Part shown: positions 32,701 to 44,875 of the stretch, piece after piece | Position numbering within the stretch: the first letter of the stretch is position 1 | Layout of the letters: each line of letters opens with the position of its first letter | NCBI RefSeq assembly: GCF_014529535.1 | Contig: NW_023503501.1 | Coordinates: 5,152,150 to 5,216,149 of the forward strand | Source: Bradysia coprophila | Taxonomy: Eukaryota; Arthropoda; Insecta; Diptera; Sciaridae | Direction: 5' to 3' | Length of the DNA: 64,000 bases | Program-made: the position numbers and the translations under genes | Notes under the pieces: model-generated | Databases searched by the model: none | Told to the model about the DNA's origin: nothing | What the model saw: the letters and a program-made list of their open reading frames with translations, nothing else

Positions 32701-35700
32701 AAACTTCAAATGCATTTTTACAGAGTTTCTGTAGTTCAACAGCAATTTCTACAAACAATCAATTGTACTACAATACGCTGATAGATAAACACACAAATAC
32801 GTTGAACGCGGGGCAACGTATTTCCTTGGCATTATTTTCGTTGTATTTCAACGTGATTCTTGTTTAACCGATTCGGTTTTCTTTTTCTTTTTCTGATTCA
32901 TACCTCGATATTCATACAGTTTAATCGACTTTGACAAGGTGTTGAATTAATGTGTGTGGCTTGGAGGGTACACAAAGTACGGGCGCTGTGTACATTGAGT
33001 CTGAATGGAGTTTTTGTGTTCAATTTTATAAATTGAATTCATGGTATGCGGGTCGAGACTGAATTGAATTGAATTTTCTAGATTTCTAGACTAAGTTGTC
33101 TGTTATGAAAACCTAGTTCGAGTTCAGTAACTTTTTCTAGAGCAACCAGCTCTAGTCAACAACAATGTTCAGACAGTCAGTCTAAACGGTTTAATATTTC
33201 GCTGGTATGCTCTGGGAATTCAACCATTTAATTGTGAGGATGACATACCCTCGGTTTATAAGAAGCAATCATCGAGCTCACGGTGAATTATGTAATTGGA
33301 GTCTTGATTATTAGGTTGGAAAACACCGTCTCATATTATTGCATTGGAAAATCTCGAAAATCAAATTCATAAATTTCGCAATATGCACGATCCGAACCAT
33401 AATATCAAACATTTTTGTCAAAAACACATGAATTTTATTTACATAAGTCCTTCAATTATAACGAGAAATTTGTTTGTCTGTTTGTACAACAAAGAAAAGA
33501 CGAAAAATTCAATTCTTAGTTCGAAAACAAAGATGCGAGCCAACTTTATATTAAATGCGAGATTACTACAGAGATGTGTGTGCCTTACTTTTCGGTCGGG
33601 TCATATTCTTCTAACAATATTCATTCAACGAAAAACAATTTAAAATTCAAATGTAATCTCTATGCTGCTGTTTTTGCATCGCTAATAAATTGGCCATTGT
33701 CTTAAACTAATCTCATTTCAGCCCGAAAGTGATTGCATAATTTCATATTCTATTTTTTTTATGTTTTATTACAGGCGGCGGTGCCATCGAAATGGAACTT
33801 TCAAAAATGTTAAGAGATTATTCGCGTACCATTGCTGGCAAAGAACAATTGCTGATCAGCGCTATTGCCAAGGCGTTGGAAATTATACCGAGACAGTTAT
33901 GCGATAATGCTGGATTCGATGCCACAAACATTCTGAACAAATTGCGACAGAAGCATGCACAAGGTAAGTCTTTCACTATTTTTTTCCCCCCATCTTCGTC
34001 GCCTTTTCTTTTTAATTATTTACGATCCTATTAAGAGGTCGCGTAATCATAAATTAAATTTTATCGTCAAACTCGTTAAGCCATTTACACGAGAATTATT
34101 TTCCAATTGAAAATTGAATTAATTCCAACCACGAACACAGCTTTTATATTATGTCCATAAAGGTGTTATTTGAACGAGTTACTTATGTTACTTGTGTTAC
34201 CTTTTAACGTAAATGCATTGTAAAGCGAAATGTGCCTCGAACAACTTTCGGTACCCATTAACGTTTTGTTAGGAGGCAGACTGTTAATTATAGGATCACT
34301 CAAACAGTGTCTATAAGCGATTGTTTCTTATAACATCTTTCCATGCAACGTTAATTTCACGTTAATGGACTGCTATCTCTTCAGTTATGTGTTCGGTTTG
34401 AAATCGTTTTTTTTTACAATTCCATAATCACTAACCGCAATCAAAGAATTTGATTTTCATGTTGTCGATGGTGTAAACAGTTTTGTACAGTGCGCACATA
34501 CCATGACTGACACTGATGATTACAGGGCCTATTATTTGTGAAATGCAACGAAATGTGTGAAAGTTATCGAAATTCTTTCAAATTTAACGAAATTTTGAGA
34601 AACTTAACGAAATTTTGTAAGAATCATAAAACATAGTGACATATTTCTGGCCAAGACATTCTTCAAATCGATTTTTTACCATGAAGCCATGATGGCTCAT
34701 TTTTCGTCAAATGGAGAAAAATGTAGAACGACGAAATTATGTAAAATTTAACGAAATTTTGAGAAATTTGTGAAATATTGCGAGATTTAACGAAGTTTCG
34801 CAAAACCTTAATTTCATAAATTTTACAAACAATAGGCCCTGATGGTACCGTGTACATTCGGTTCTGGTGTAATTAAATACATTTTTTTTTGAAGAAACAA
34901 ACGCTTTCAATCTGTAAATAAATTTGCAAATTCTTCCATTTTCGAATACACAACATCCAGTCCAAAATTGACAACAAACGTAGAAGATAATACCACAATA
35001 CTTGAACGCTGACGAGGTTTTTTTATGCGAGGGATTCAACTGTAAAATTGACTCGACTTTAAAAAAAATGATTATTCGAGCTAAAGTTTTGAAAGTTTTC
35101 TTATGCATATACCAGCAACGGCATGGCATACAAATGGAACTGGTTTTTCTGTTTTTCAGTTGAACTTAAGTGGATCGTAGAATAAATACGTCTCGTGGTT
35201 TTTTCTTCTTCTTCTTCTCTCTGGTGAAGATTTTAATTGTCTACCCACATTTCCGTCGTTGTTGGTGCTCATTACATACCCGTTTTTATTTTATGGATTT
35301 TTTTAAACTCATTTCTTTCGCTAGGTTAGCCGAACATACGGTAACTCTATGTAACAATAATGGAATAAATGAATGTGTGGTACGGATTGGGATGTATAAT
35401 GAAAAAAGAAACTCCGCTTTTTGTTCACCTTTTTTTCGTCTTTTCAAATAATTTTAATATTTTTATTGAATTTGAGGGAATTAAACGAAGACTTATGGAA
35501 TTACAACCGGGATAGCGAACATCTGGATGTTTATTGTGGTTCTGGCATTATCTGTTCGGTAGTATGGATTACAGCATTACGTCTCTTCGTTTATTTATTT
35601 GCCGTTTTTTTCGTTCATTCTCAACAGTCCTAATCTCTCGAGCGGTATATACCTTATCAAAGCCGATTTAAAAAAAAATGAAACGAACAATTTCTTGTCA

Positions 35701-38700
35701 TTATACTATTCCAGTACATGATTCGTTATTTTGCTTATCAACGAACCGTTTGTTTTTCACTTGGTTTTGTTTTTCGTCTACATTTTTCATATCAATTTAT
35801 TTGTGTACATCATTTATAGTTCGTTGTGCATTTGACTATTTCCGAGTCCAGAACGTTTCACTGGTATCGGAGTAGCGATTGAATTTGTCCGTAAATTCAG
35901 CATTAAATTTGTCAATTTTCTGTCTGAATTTTCCTTTAGGTTGGTTCCTTTACGGAATTGTATAGTCTGATACCAGAAATCTAGATAGCTGTAACGAAAG
36001 CCGAACATAAACCGTACATAAGCTACAAAAATCTCTGACCTAATTAAATCTGTTACTTCATTTGTATCAAGTAACTCCGCGTCCTCGATACAAAATCTAC
36101 CACTCAATATTCTCATCATACGTTTACCTATATAACACTAGCCAGAGCTCATCGCTTATTCTTGTCGTCATTATCGATAGCAGATGACTAGCCGTTTTTC
36201 TAAGAAGTCCTCTAAGCGGACTCACACTCATTTTACTTCCTCACTTATTTTTATCTTCTAATTACAACAGCTCTTAGAAAATAAATGTTTTTAAATCGAA
36301 GCTCTTAGATGTTTTCTTGTCCATCTAATGACGTCTTGTAGTCATGGTTACAGAATAGAATAGAATAGTTACAGAACATTCAGCGTTAAGTGAGCTGTAA
36401 AATAATCAGATGACACTTGAAAATACAACAGTCGATCGTGAGAGTATGCGACAAGAATGACATCAAAACCCACTTCTGGAATTTATTTTTTACATTCAAA
36501 GCATTTATAATTCCTTTTGCTGATAACCTTTCCACTGATTACATGCCATTTTACAATGTTTAAACTTTTGTTCGTTGATTTTATGACGGTTCCATAATAA
36601 TAATCATGGTGTGATGTTGTTTCGATTCGGAATTGTTTACCAGGCTTGCCAGGTATTAACGTTTATTAGCTTATGATTACATTTTGTTGATTTACCGATG
36701 ACGGTTAATATAATTCGCTCGATTCATTGTATGACAATTCTTAATCTGATCTGAATCTATCACAATATCGGACTGTATTATTACTGGATAGTGGATATTG
36801 TCATCCATAAAATTAGCATAAATGCGATTCTCAGTTCGTAGAAAAATTTCCATTTCCAGTAGTTAGCATTCAACGGAAAAGAAAATCAATGAGAAAAAAG
36901 TTACTTTTCATAAAAATGGTGAAGCAACTCGTGATAAATTATTCGTAGATTGTGTACGGCAGCGAATACAATTTCTTATGGAAAATTATTGAAATGAACC
37001 CTTTGGTCGGGATTGGTCTGGTTACTCAAATTTGAAATTCATCGAAAACGTTCTTTAGCATTTTGAAAATTTAATTGCCATGGCTGTTGGCTGATTTTGT
37101 TTATAATTCGATTGAAGGATGTGAGGCAAAGTAAATTGAGATGTGGGTATTGTTACCTCTCACAGACGGCAAGCTTATCAGAAGTTTTAATATCGAATCT
37201 ATTACTTCATTTGATCTAATTATTTTCATAAGATTGATTTCAAATCTTTTACTTCAATTGTTTGAATATTCTTTTTGCTCTATAAGACCGCGTTAGTTAG
37301 AGCTTGCATGTGTTTCTTTTGAGTTTATTAAATACAATTTGCTGTTGAAGAGAAGGTAATACGTAGAGAACCGGTTAAATTCACATCATATTCACGTCCC
37401 CAAATGTAAAACGTTTTGTTGTTTTATATCCTTCAAAGGGACTATTTTTAGAGTGTCTAATTAGGTTAAATTAACCTGCAACATAATTAGTGTTTTTATT
37501 GCATTCCATCCTGCAAAGATATTTCCTTGTTCCATAAACGACATAAACGTCGTTAACATTGTCAATTCAATTACAGGCAGTTTGTTGAAAGCCAATTAGC
37601 GATGTAAAATGTATGCATCCGTTCTGATAAAAATTTACTTTGTCGTGGTCTCGTTTAATTGATCGAATTATTTTAGCATCAATGACGCAGAGAATGTTTT
37701 AAACATTTTGGAAAAAATAGATATTACCGGACGAATGCCTTGCGGACACGGTAACATTGTTTCCCGATTTTCCGTGTGAACTATAGTCATTGATTGTGAA
37801 GAGGACTAGAGTACTCTAGATACCAAAGATGAAACGATTTTTCGTTCAACAAATATAGATTTGCATCATCCGTTAGCAAGCATATCTGCAGTACGACCAT
37901 CGGATCTACTACTTCATTCTGATTTTACATTGTAGAACAGTACCCAGAGCTCATCGATTTTTATTTCTTGTCGTCGTTGTTGATAGCAGATGAGTAGCCG
38001 TTTCTATAAGGTTAATAACTGGCAAAAACGGTAATGATTGGTTTGGTTGTAGATATCATTTACGTCACCTTAAAGTCATTGGCTAATTTAAATAAATTAT
38101 GCGAAAATTATGTCCCGATATAGATTCTAACAAAACCATCTACTGAACTGTAACCTTTTCGCTTGTTACAATGTGTACACACACAAAATCTGCGTCTCAA
38201 TTGGCTCTATTTTTCAAAAAAAAAAAAAACGAATTCATTGACGTTCACCTAATCTCACCATCTGCGTTTCTACTGAAACCGGTTCATTCATATTAGATAA
38301 TCCATGCCGAAGTACTCGTATTATTCCCGTTGTCATCAGTTGTTTCTTTATCAGCAAAACCACTTGAAATGAGAGTTGAGCATTGTCGTAAGGTGCTGGG
38401 AAAAAACGCTTTCAACCGTTCAGAATCGGCTAATCAACTGTCATCGACAGAAATGACAAAAACAAGCGATGACTGCGGGTTAATGTGGTCTTATGTAGTA
38501 TGCAAACAAATAAAATAAGCTTGCTGTTTCGAAAAGGTTAATACCTTAGGCTCACTCGAGTGTAATAATTAGAAAATTGTCAATAACCTATCATCGATGC
38601 ATGGTTGTATATCTGGGAATAATTTGTGTTCAAGCAAATTTTTATCCAAAGTCAGACGAGTCAAATCTATTTTCATTCTTTGTATCGTTTTTGAGTTACG

Positions 38701-41700
38701 TAAGACTTTGTTGTCGTTGATTTCTTGTTTGTTATTTGCTTTTTTGTTTATCATTATCAACAATGAACACATCCAAACATTAGCCAATAAAATTTTATCA
38801 AAATCGTTCTCAAACGACTCACAGCGAGATTATAAAATTTCAAATAAAAAAAAAATTGAGAGAGAATTTCCATCAAAAATTTCATGCCAGGTTTAGAGCA
38901 CGCACAACTGACTTGTTTTGATCAAATTTTTGCGTCGTATTTTAATTCGAAAATAGAACGCCGCTATACCGATAGTCTAAAAATGAAATTTTGTTTGGAT
39001 TATATATATGTTTCTAGATATATATTGCAGTTAGAGAGCTACTTTCAATTGGATTATGTGTTTATTGATAAATTGCATTTCTGTGGAAATACTTTGAGAT
39101 GATGCCGATTTTGCTTCGGCTCGTTTACATTATAATACTCATCAACGTGCGACCCCTGGACACATTTTATTTATAAATTGAAATAGAAATGTTCAACATT
39201 ATGCTTTCAAGACAAATCATCAGAGAACAAATTACTTTGTGTTGTACGAACAGCCATGGTACTGAAACGATTCACCCGTTGTATACCTGTGTTGAAATCA
39301 TAATTCCCCCCATCATCACGTTAAGGAACACGTGACTTTTCACAAAACACTAAAATTAACTTTCCGTGTACGTTGCATAATATGTGTGATGGAGTATAAT
39401 GTCCTGTAAACATTTCTTGTTGTCTAACACTTTGTTAAATAGAAGAAGGTGTTTCGAATTCTCTTGTATAAATATTAATGTGATGAGTGAGCCGTGTACG
39501 CAATACAAGTGTTTTTACTGTACTGTTATTTCGTCAACGTTTTCGATTTTTTTTGTTCTTTACTTATTTTGACTCGAAACTTATTGATGAAGCCATGTGT
39601 TCACAAGCCGCAAATATTTGTCTTTAAAATGGGAGAAATATCAACAAATTGGACCAGTTCAGTTTACGTAAACTGAATTTGGTGATCCATTTTTTGCAAG
39701 CATGACGTTCGAAGCCTTATGACAAGCACAGAAGTGTAACATTTTGTTGGAGTTTTGTGACGGTACAGTTTGCTAAAGGCGTCAGGAAAGGTTAATATCA
39801 AAAACATACTATTCTTGGGAAAACATTTTGCCATATTTGTATAAACTCCTCATATTTTCCCGAGGTTTCTTACATTTTCCTGAATTTTCTGAAATTTTTC
39901 CAAAATTTCCCAAATATATTTTTTGGGAAAATTAGGGAAAATATGAAAAAACATAGGAAAATGTGGTCAAATTCAAAAATCATGCTGAAAATGTTGAACA
40001 TGTTTTCCCAAAAACAGTCTTTCATTTCATGGTAGCGTTGATCGATCAAAGGGGTAGACAACTAGAGAAAGTTTAACAAACCGCACATTCTAATCTTTCT
40101 CTATTTCTCTGCAAATCATTGTTCAATTACACCGAAGTCATTACTCAATTACTCTGACCTATTCACCTTTTCTATTTGATTTAATTTACCTCCGTCCCAA
40201 TTGATCAATAATTTCCTTCTATTCGATCTATGTAATTTCGAGCAATTTATTATTTTAAACTGTCCGACGTCGCGTCGATTAGTTGTGACATTGAATTTAA
40301 TGGAAATTTCAAATGTGAGCTCACATGCGACAATTATTTTATTTTCATAAGGATTACAGAAGAATTTCCGTTTTCGATCTATTTTTGATTTATTCATGTC
40401 GGAAGACAGAACGCTTATTATTAGGGACACATTATACTGGATTGGTGAACATTAAAATGCATAAGTGTACCGTACCCTCATGTAATCATTTATATGGTTA
40501 ATGATATCAGACCGATTAATGTGGAAAACCGTAAATTATCAACTCGTCCAATTTTCTACTCCTGAGGCAATTTGCCCATTTTCAATTATGACAGACAAGG
40601 CCATATCGGTTCTCGTTAGCGTGCATTGGTTCGTTTATTTCTTTCGTTATTTATTTACTGTAACGCGCCAATTGTTCTAGAATATCGAACGAGTGTAAAA
40701 TGTTTCGTTTCTCTCTAATTTTCTATTATTTTTGAACACGACTCAATAATTGTGTAATTATAGCGTTTTTTCGCTACGCATGACGCACTTAATGAGTCAA
40801 TTGTATTGCTGTTCTTCATTCATATGGTGATTTTTTTTGGTACAAAAACAACAACTCGCCTCGACTCATTTATATGTATTTAGTACTTTCAGCATTATTT
40901 GTACCCAGATCGTAGCGTATGACCTGCAAACAATTACAAGCATCAATACCCCACCATCGCATTCGTCACACAATAATATTTTTGCGTTTGCAAACAAATT
41001 TACAAATTTATTCGATTGAATTTAAATTTGTTTTTTGCACACACAAAAAACGAACAAAAAAAAATTGGCAAAAAATCCATCAAGTCAAAACGTATGACCT
41101 TATACGAATAACAAAAACATCAAGCGTTGTTAGTCTTTCAACAGACAAAAAAAAACATTCAGAGAGACGTTGGAAAACCTTAAATTTTATCGTTTGAATT
41201 TCGCAATGAAATCTAACAATTACAAACGACTGTGTATAAAAGAATCAGTCACTTTTGTCTCATACTCGCACGACACATTCACTTTCGACGAGAATGTTTT
41301 TCACAGGTCGTAAAACCATTAGTTTTGTCTGAACCACTGTTCACACCATTCGTACAATAGAAATACGTTTAAGAGCCACTTAGCCGAGATGAAAAAATGG
41401 TTTTCTGTTGCTAACAGAAATGCTGACGAAACTTACTTTACCTTGCAGTCCTTCATACTTGTGCATTGAATGTAAAATATTTGATTTTCTGGGGTCACGT
41501 CTCTCTCAGTTTAATCCAACGATTAAAAAAAAAAACAAATTTTTCAGAGCCATGACCATTGAATGAATTCTTCTTGTTATTTTACAGGCAATAGTTGGTT
41601 TGGCGTCGACATCAACAAAGAAACAGTCGCTGACAATTTCGAAGCATGTGTCTGGGAACCATCTGTCATCAAAATAAATGCACTGTCGGCTGCATGCGAG

Positions 41701-41811
41701 GCAACGTGCATGATTCTGTCGGTTGACGAAACAATTAAAAGTCCTAAGGCTGGCGGTGAAGCACAGGCACCAATGGCTATGGGCCGTGGAATGGGCCGAC
41801 CGATGGGCTAA
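23729..41811 (+). CDS. CCT7: T-complex protein 1 subunit eta (CCT7)
   Basis: Five coding exons: 23729-23731 (ATG only), 24111-24369, 24450-25403, 33775-33963, 41588-41811; 542 residues, normal for CCT-eta. It is one of the eight subunits of the cytosolic TRiC/CCT ring that folds actin, tubulin and other proteins with ATP. The N-terminus [20 protein letters not shown] is diagnostic of eta. Group II chaperonin motifs follow in order: [45 protein letters not shown] (ATP site, across the exon 2/3 junction), the apical domain with [12 protein letters not shown] and [12 protein letters not shown], then [11 protein letters not shown] across the exon 3/4 junction and [18 protein letters not shown]. 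The C-terminus ends in a Gly-Met-Arg tail ([10 protein letters not shown]). Every splice site is GT-AG and in phase. Unusual are the two very long introns (25404-33774, 33964-41587). Confidence 0.97.
27200..27305. repeat. Hairpin element in CCT7 intron 3
   Basis: Arms GTGCAGCAGTGCGATC (27200-27215) and its complement at 27290-27305 with one mismatch. The loop holds a further palindrome TTACGCAATAATGCGTAA. 106 bases, no ORF. Confidence 0.65.
28698..28801. repeat. Hairpin repeat in CCT7 intron 3
   Basis: GCAGGTAA (28698-28705) pairs with TTACCTGC (28794-28801), and GGTAATCTACA (28717-28727) pairs with TGTAGATTACC (28772-28782). Variants of the word GCAGGTAA recur in and around the arms. Confidence 0.55.
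29326..29370 (-). repeat. Dispersed short repeat, copy b
   Basis: TCTGCTATCGACAACGACG followed by ATAAGAATTAGCGATGAGC; inverted relative to 36139-36199. Member of the same family as 7757 and 37943. Confidence 0.65.
29659..30700 (+). repeat. Duplicated intronic segment, copy 1 (interrupted)
   Basis: Apart from an insert at 30234-30655, this segment matches 37305 to about 37890 in the next CCT7 intron, in the same orientation and order. Shared landmarks include TTCTTTTGAGTTTATT, AACGTTTTGTTGTTG/TTTTAT, GGCAGTTTGTTGAAAG/C-type and GACTAGAGTACTCTAG. Confidence 0.8.
30234..30655. mobile_element. MITE insertion with AAT target duplication
   Basis: 422 bases with long imperfect inverted ends: CGTCGGCAACAT... 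at left and ...ATGTTGCCGACG at right, followed inward by TATCTCCGATATCTCAG and its near-complement. AAT flanks both ends (30231-30233, 30656-30658). The homologous site in the other intron (about 37850) is empty and keeps one AAT, so both boundaries are certain. A 3-base duplication fits the PIF/Harbinger superfamily; no transposase is encoded. Confidence 0.85.
31450..31556. repeat. Small inverted-repeat element
   Basis: Imperfect ends GCCTTTCAGAAA at left and GGTTTCCGAAAGGC at right. The interior (about 31500-31547) is a diverged copy of the dispersed short repeat (TTGTCGTTACTGTCGATAAC, ATGACTAGCGG). This suggests the dispersed block belongs to a MITE with such ends. Confidence 0.5.
34523..34841. 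mobile_element. hAT-like MITE
   Basis: Terminal inverted repeats CAGGGCCTATTATTTGT (34523-34539) and its complement at 34825-34841, with one mismatch. The CAGGG terminus resembles hAT elements. The interior repeats the word ACGAAATTTTGAGAAA. No convincing 8-base target duplication is visible, so the family is tentative. Confidence 0.65.
36139..36199 (+). repeat. Dispersed short repeat, copy c
   Basis: GAGCTCATCGCTTATTCTTG followed by TCGTCATTATCGATAGCAG and ATGACTAGCCG. Best-preserved member of the family in this window. Confidence 0.7.
37305..37890 (+). repeat. Duplicated intronic segment, copy 2 (empty site)
   Basis: Counterpart of 29659-30700 without the 422-base insert. Both copies read in CCT7 sense orientation and are diverged by many substitutions and small indels, so the duplication is not recent. 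Confidence 0.8.
37943..38004 (+). repeat. Dispersed short repeat, copy d
   Basis: CCAGAGCTCATCG, then TTCTTGTCGTCGTTGTTGATA, here split as TTCTTGTCGTCG and TTGTTGATAGCAG, then ATGAGTAGCCG. Close relative of copy c and next to duplicated segment 2. Confidence 0.65.
39873..39963. repeat. Palindromic GGAAAATG element
   Basis: Arms CATTTTCCT (39873-39881) and AGGAAAATG (39955-39963), inner arms TTTCCCAAA and TTTTGGGAAA. Similar in composition to the hairpin at 45427-45524. Confidence 0.55.
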
Positions 41812-42340
41812 GATATTGTGTGATCGATTTAGACCGCGATGATGTAAGGCGTTCACATTTTACCCATTAGCCGCAAACATTTTTCTTTCTTACTTTTTCG
41901 TTTCGTTTATTTGTTTATCATTTCATGGAAGTCTAATAGAGATGAGGAAAAAAAAAGCAAATCAAAACAGAAATATAATTTTAGTCTCTCCTAACCCAAG
42001 TATTTTATAATAATTCAGTGAACATAACAGCACGTAACCATTTTGCATTCACTTTTTTATATAAAAGAAACAACAAAAAATTGATTGTCCGGTCATCGAT
42101 ATTGCATCGAACAAAAAACAAAATCTGAATTTATTATTGGAACAAACGTGCTGATCAACTCGTTTATTAAATTGTAATGAATATTTTCAGTGTTTTTTTA
42201 AATGAAGAAATAAGCTTTGTCATCACCATCTCTAGAATGTAAACTGCACACCTCTAACATTTAAGCGATTGTTCATCAGTTTATTTTATAGTTTGTTCGA
42301 TTCTTTTAATAAAATAAAATAAAAAACTTTTCAATGAAAT
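41812..42340 (+). other. CCT7 3' UTR and poly(A) signal
   Basis: AT-rich sequence after the CCT7 stop. AATAAA at 42308-42313 with overlapping repeats gives a strong poly(A) signal, predicting a 3' UTR of about 500 bases. Confidence 0.7.
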
Positions 42341-42618
42341 TAAGTGCAGTGTCTACTTTCAAGGATATAAAGTGAAGTGAATAAGGGTCCCAAAACCAAA
42401 ACGAAGAAACTTCTGCACGTTATGTCCGGATATGTGTATAAGCAAGTATGCGAGTATAAAAGGCTGGTGGAAGTTTCGTGGAATTCGTCTGTCACACATT
42501 TCTGAGAAAGTTTTTTGTGCTTAGAAAGTGTTTAACAAATATCTGACAAAAACCTGTTACTTTACTAGGTAGGGGAGTTTGCCTTTTCCCTCACTAAGGA
42601 AAGTCTTTCCATCGCCCG

Positions 42619-42738
42619 TACCATACACGTGAAATAATTTGATATGTCGTAACACGATGAGTAAAAGTACCTTGGGCTAAAACCCTCGGATTCTTTTACT
42701 CATCTGGCCAAGAAATATCAAATTCTTTCACTGGTATA
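42619..42738. mobile_element. Hairpin MITE-like element
   Basis: Outer arms TACCATACACGTGAAA.. and ..TTTCACTGGTATA pair imperfectly. Inner arms GATGAGTAAAAG (42656-42667) and CTTTTACTCATC (42693-42704) pair exactly. About 120 bases with no ORF. Confidence 0.6.
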
Positions 42739-43044
42739 GAAATGTTCGATCATTCATCAATTATTGGGATATTTTTCGGTTGGGATCAGTTGATGTATAA
42801 AACGCAGTTTTAGCAGACGTTTCAACGCTATATTTGCGTCATCTTCAGTGCAAGATCATTCATTGTGCCACCGGAAAATGAGGCACCACTTCATTGACAT
42901 CAGTGTTAAAACTCATTCTTCGTTTGTAATCAACATTACTTTGCAACCTCCATGCAAAACTTTCTGCAAACGTTTGCAACATATTCAGATTGTCTACATG
43001 GTGGTCACAAGAAACACTTCCTGAGTCAACAAGGCGAATTATCA

Positions 43045-43133
43045 GTATAACAGGTGAGCAGCAACAGCGGCGAACTGCGAAATATCAGTGGTAGGTATAA
43101 CAGGTGAGCAGCAACAGCAGCGAACAGCGAAAT
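43045..43133 (+). repeat. Two-copy direct repeat
   Basis: A 39-base unit starting GTATAACAGGTGAGCAGCAA occurs at 43045-43083 and 43095-43133, with two differences. Confidence 0.75.
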
Positions 43134-43144
43134 TGGGGTAGGGT

Positions 43145-43208
43145 AATCTCGCACACCACACAAATTCATGGTGTGCGAGATTCACCTCTAAGTGGTGAAT
43201 CTCGCACA
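43145..43208. repeat. Hairpin of AATCTCGCACACCA
   Basis: AATCTCGCACACCA (43145-43158) is followed by its exact complement at 43169-43182, then GGTGAATCTCGCACA at 43194-43208. A further GTGTGCGAGATT lies near 43257-43268. Confidence 0.7.
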
Positions 43209-43858
43209 GTCATGACTTTTCGTTACATGTCGTAAAAGGACGCATACTATGATCGCGTGTGCGAGATTCCCCGACACCGCGAAATTAGACCAACCCCTAA
43301 CGTCTAAGTGCATCGCTGCGCAAAGCTCTTCAAAATCAAAATCAAATCAAATGTCAGGTCGTCCGTCACATCTGTTTTCTTCACACTTCCTAAAGACACC
43401 GTTTCGTGCCTCGCCTTCGGCTCGCGGTACTTGACAAAATAAAAAGTTCCTAGCAATGACGTCATCTTCTAGGGTCAAGATTGTTGCTCAATACCTCCAG
43501 GGAAAGAAATATTAAAAAAAAAGAAGTTCGATCGATGAAGGAAAAAATTATAATTCTGCTAAATCCGATCATTTAACCTTCGTATTAATCCTAATCGATA
43601 TAAAACAGGAGTTGTGATGGCAGGTAATGATCACAGGAAATAAATTTTTTCAATTAAAACTGGGTACAGCAATCTCTCTGTTGTCTTTACTCAAAATTTA
43701 AACAAAAGAATAGCAAGTTGCGTCGGATGCTGCGAAAGTAATTCAATACATGAGGTAGCAGTTTTGTGATAAAAGGAAACTCCCAAGTGTGTTTTTGAGC
43801 AACAAGCTTCGGTAACTGTCTTTTGCGAGTATCATAAAATTGGTTCCGAATTAATGAA

Positions 43859-44029
43859 TTAAGTAGCAGCATCCAATGTATTCTTACGTACGCAGAAGTT
43901 GAATTTCATATAAAAATTCTGAGCCTGAATCGAATCGGTACCTGCACCATTCACGATAGTATATTTGCTCAATGAATGTAATGACAAAACAGAGATTACA
44001 ATTAAAATTACAAAACGAATCGTATGAAC
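43859..44029 (-). other. Possible small secreted peptide frame, weak
   Basis: Reading on the minus strand from ATG at 44029 to the TAA at 43859, the frame encodes MFIRFVILIVISVLSLHSLS, a plausible signal peptide, then about 36 residues with one cysteine, ending NTLDAAT. A GTAAGA donor-like site lies near its end. No homologue recognised and no clear promoter, so this may be chance. Coordinates are given in reading order. Confidence 0.2.
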
Positions 44030-44855
44030 ATTGTGTAGATCTACACACATTCACTTCCTCTTCCGTTTACGTAAGTAAATATCTTCGTTTATTTTTGTAT
44101 ATTTTAAACTTAAGATAAAAACGAAAACATTTTTGATAAAAATATGTTTGTACGATGGATTGGTAATATAGGTAAGTGCAAAGCGCATGCATTAGTTCTA
44201 TGAAACAATTCATAGTTATATATGAGCTTGGAGTATAGATTAATCAGTGGCGCCGACTTCGAGCGAATTACAGATCATAGTCGCTGTAACGTCAGCAAGT
44301 TTTTATGAATTTCCACTGAATCGCTATCTGAATCAGATTGACTGCCAAACTTCAGTTGGTTCTCGTTTCAAAACGTCCGACATTCCAGTGTCAAATTGAA
44401 TGTCGGCGTCACTGCTTGAATTATTGTAGAAATAACATTTTCGTTGCATATATGAGTTCGAGAATTATTTATTTCCAAATCATTTGCGGAAGGCAAAGAC
44501 ATGAATGTTGCTGTTTTAAGATCGAAATCCTACCGAAACCACATGCAAATGGGTGTGGTGTTTCTATCAGTTGATATTTTTGAAATCGGTGGAGGCACAT
44601 ATTAAGAATCACTATCTATCGTATAGTGTCACCACCATATAAGACGGAAGTCACCATCAATGTGTCTAAGTCTATTTCTAGCAACAAAAATTGGTTAATC
44701 ATCGAAAACTTCGTCGAACAGCTCGTATAAATAATGCACGTTGTATAGTGAAAGGATAAATTGAATTATATCTTGTAGATATAGTATGTACGACGTGCAC
44801 ACCGTTTAGTATGTGTGAACCATCGATAAAAGGCAACAAAATTATTCTAGCAACA

Positions 44856-44875
44856 GCAGCAGCAGCAGCAGCAAC
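44856..44875 (+). repeat. (CAG)n microsatellite
   Basis: Six or so CAG/GCA units in CAACAGCAGCAGCAGCAGCA. Not inside a recognisable coding frame. Confidence 0.8.

Larger units (their letters stand above)
25404..33774 (+). other. CCT7 intron 3, about 8.4 kb
   Basis: Donor G|GTGAGT at 25404, acceptor TTACAG ending at 33774. No nested gene recognised on either strand. It holds small inverted-repeat elements (27200, 28698, 30234, 31450), a copy of the dispersed short repeat (29326) and a segment also present in the next intron. Confidence 0.8.
33964..41587 (+). other. CCT7 intron 4, about 7.6 kb
   Basis: Donor G|GTAAGT at 33964, acceptor TTTTACAG ending at 41587. No nested gene recognised. It holds a hAT-like MITE, two copies of the dispersed short repeat, a palindromic element near 39873 and the second copy of the duplicated intronic segment. 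Confidence 0.8.
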
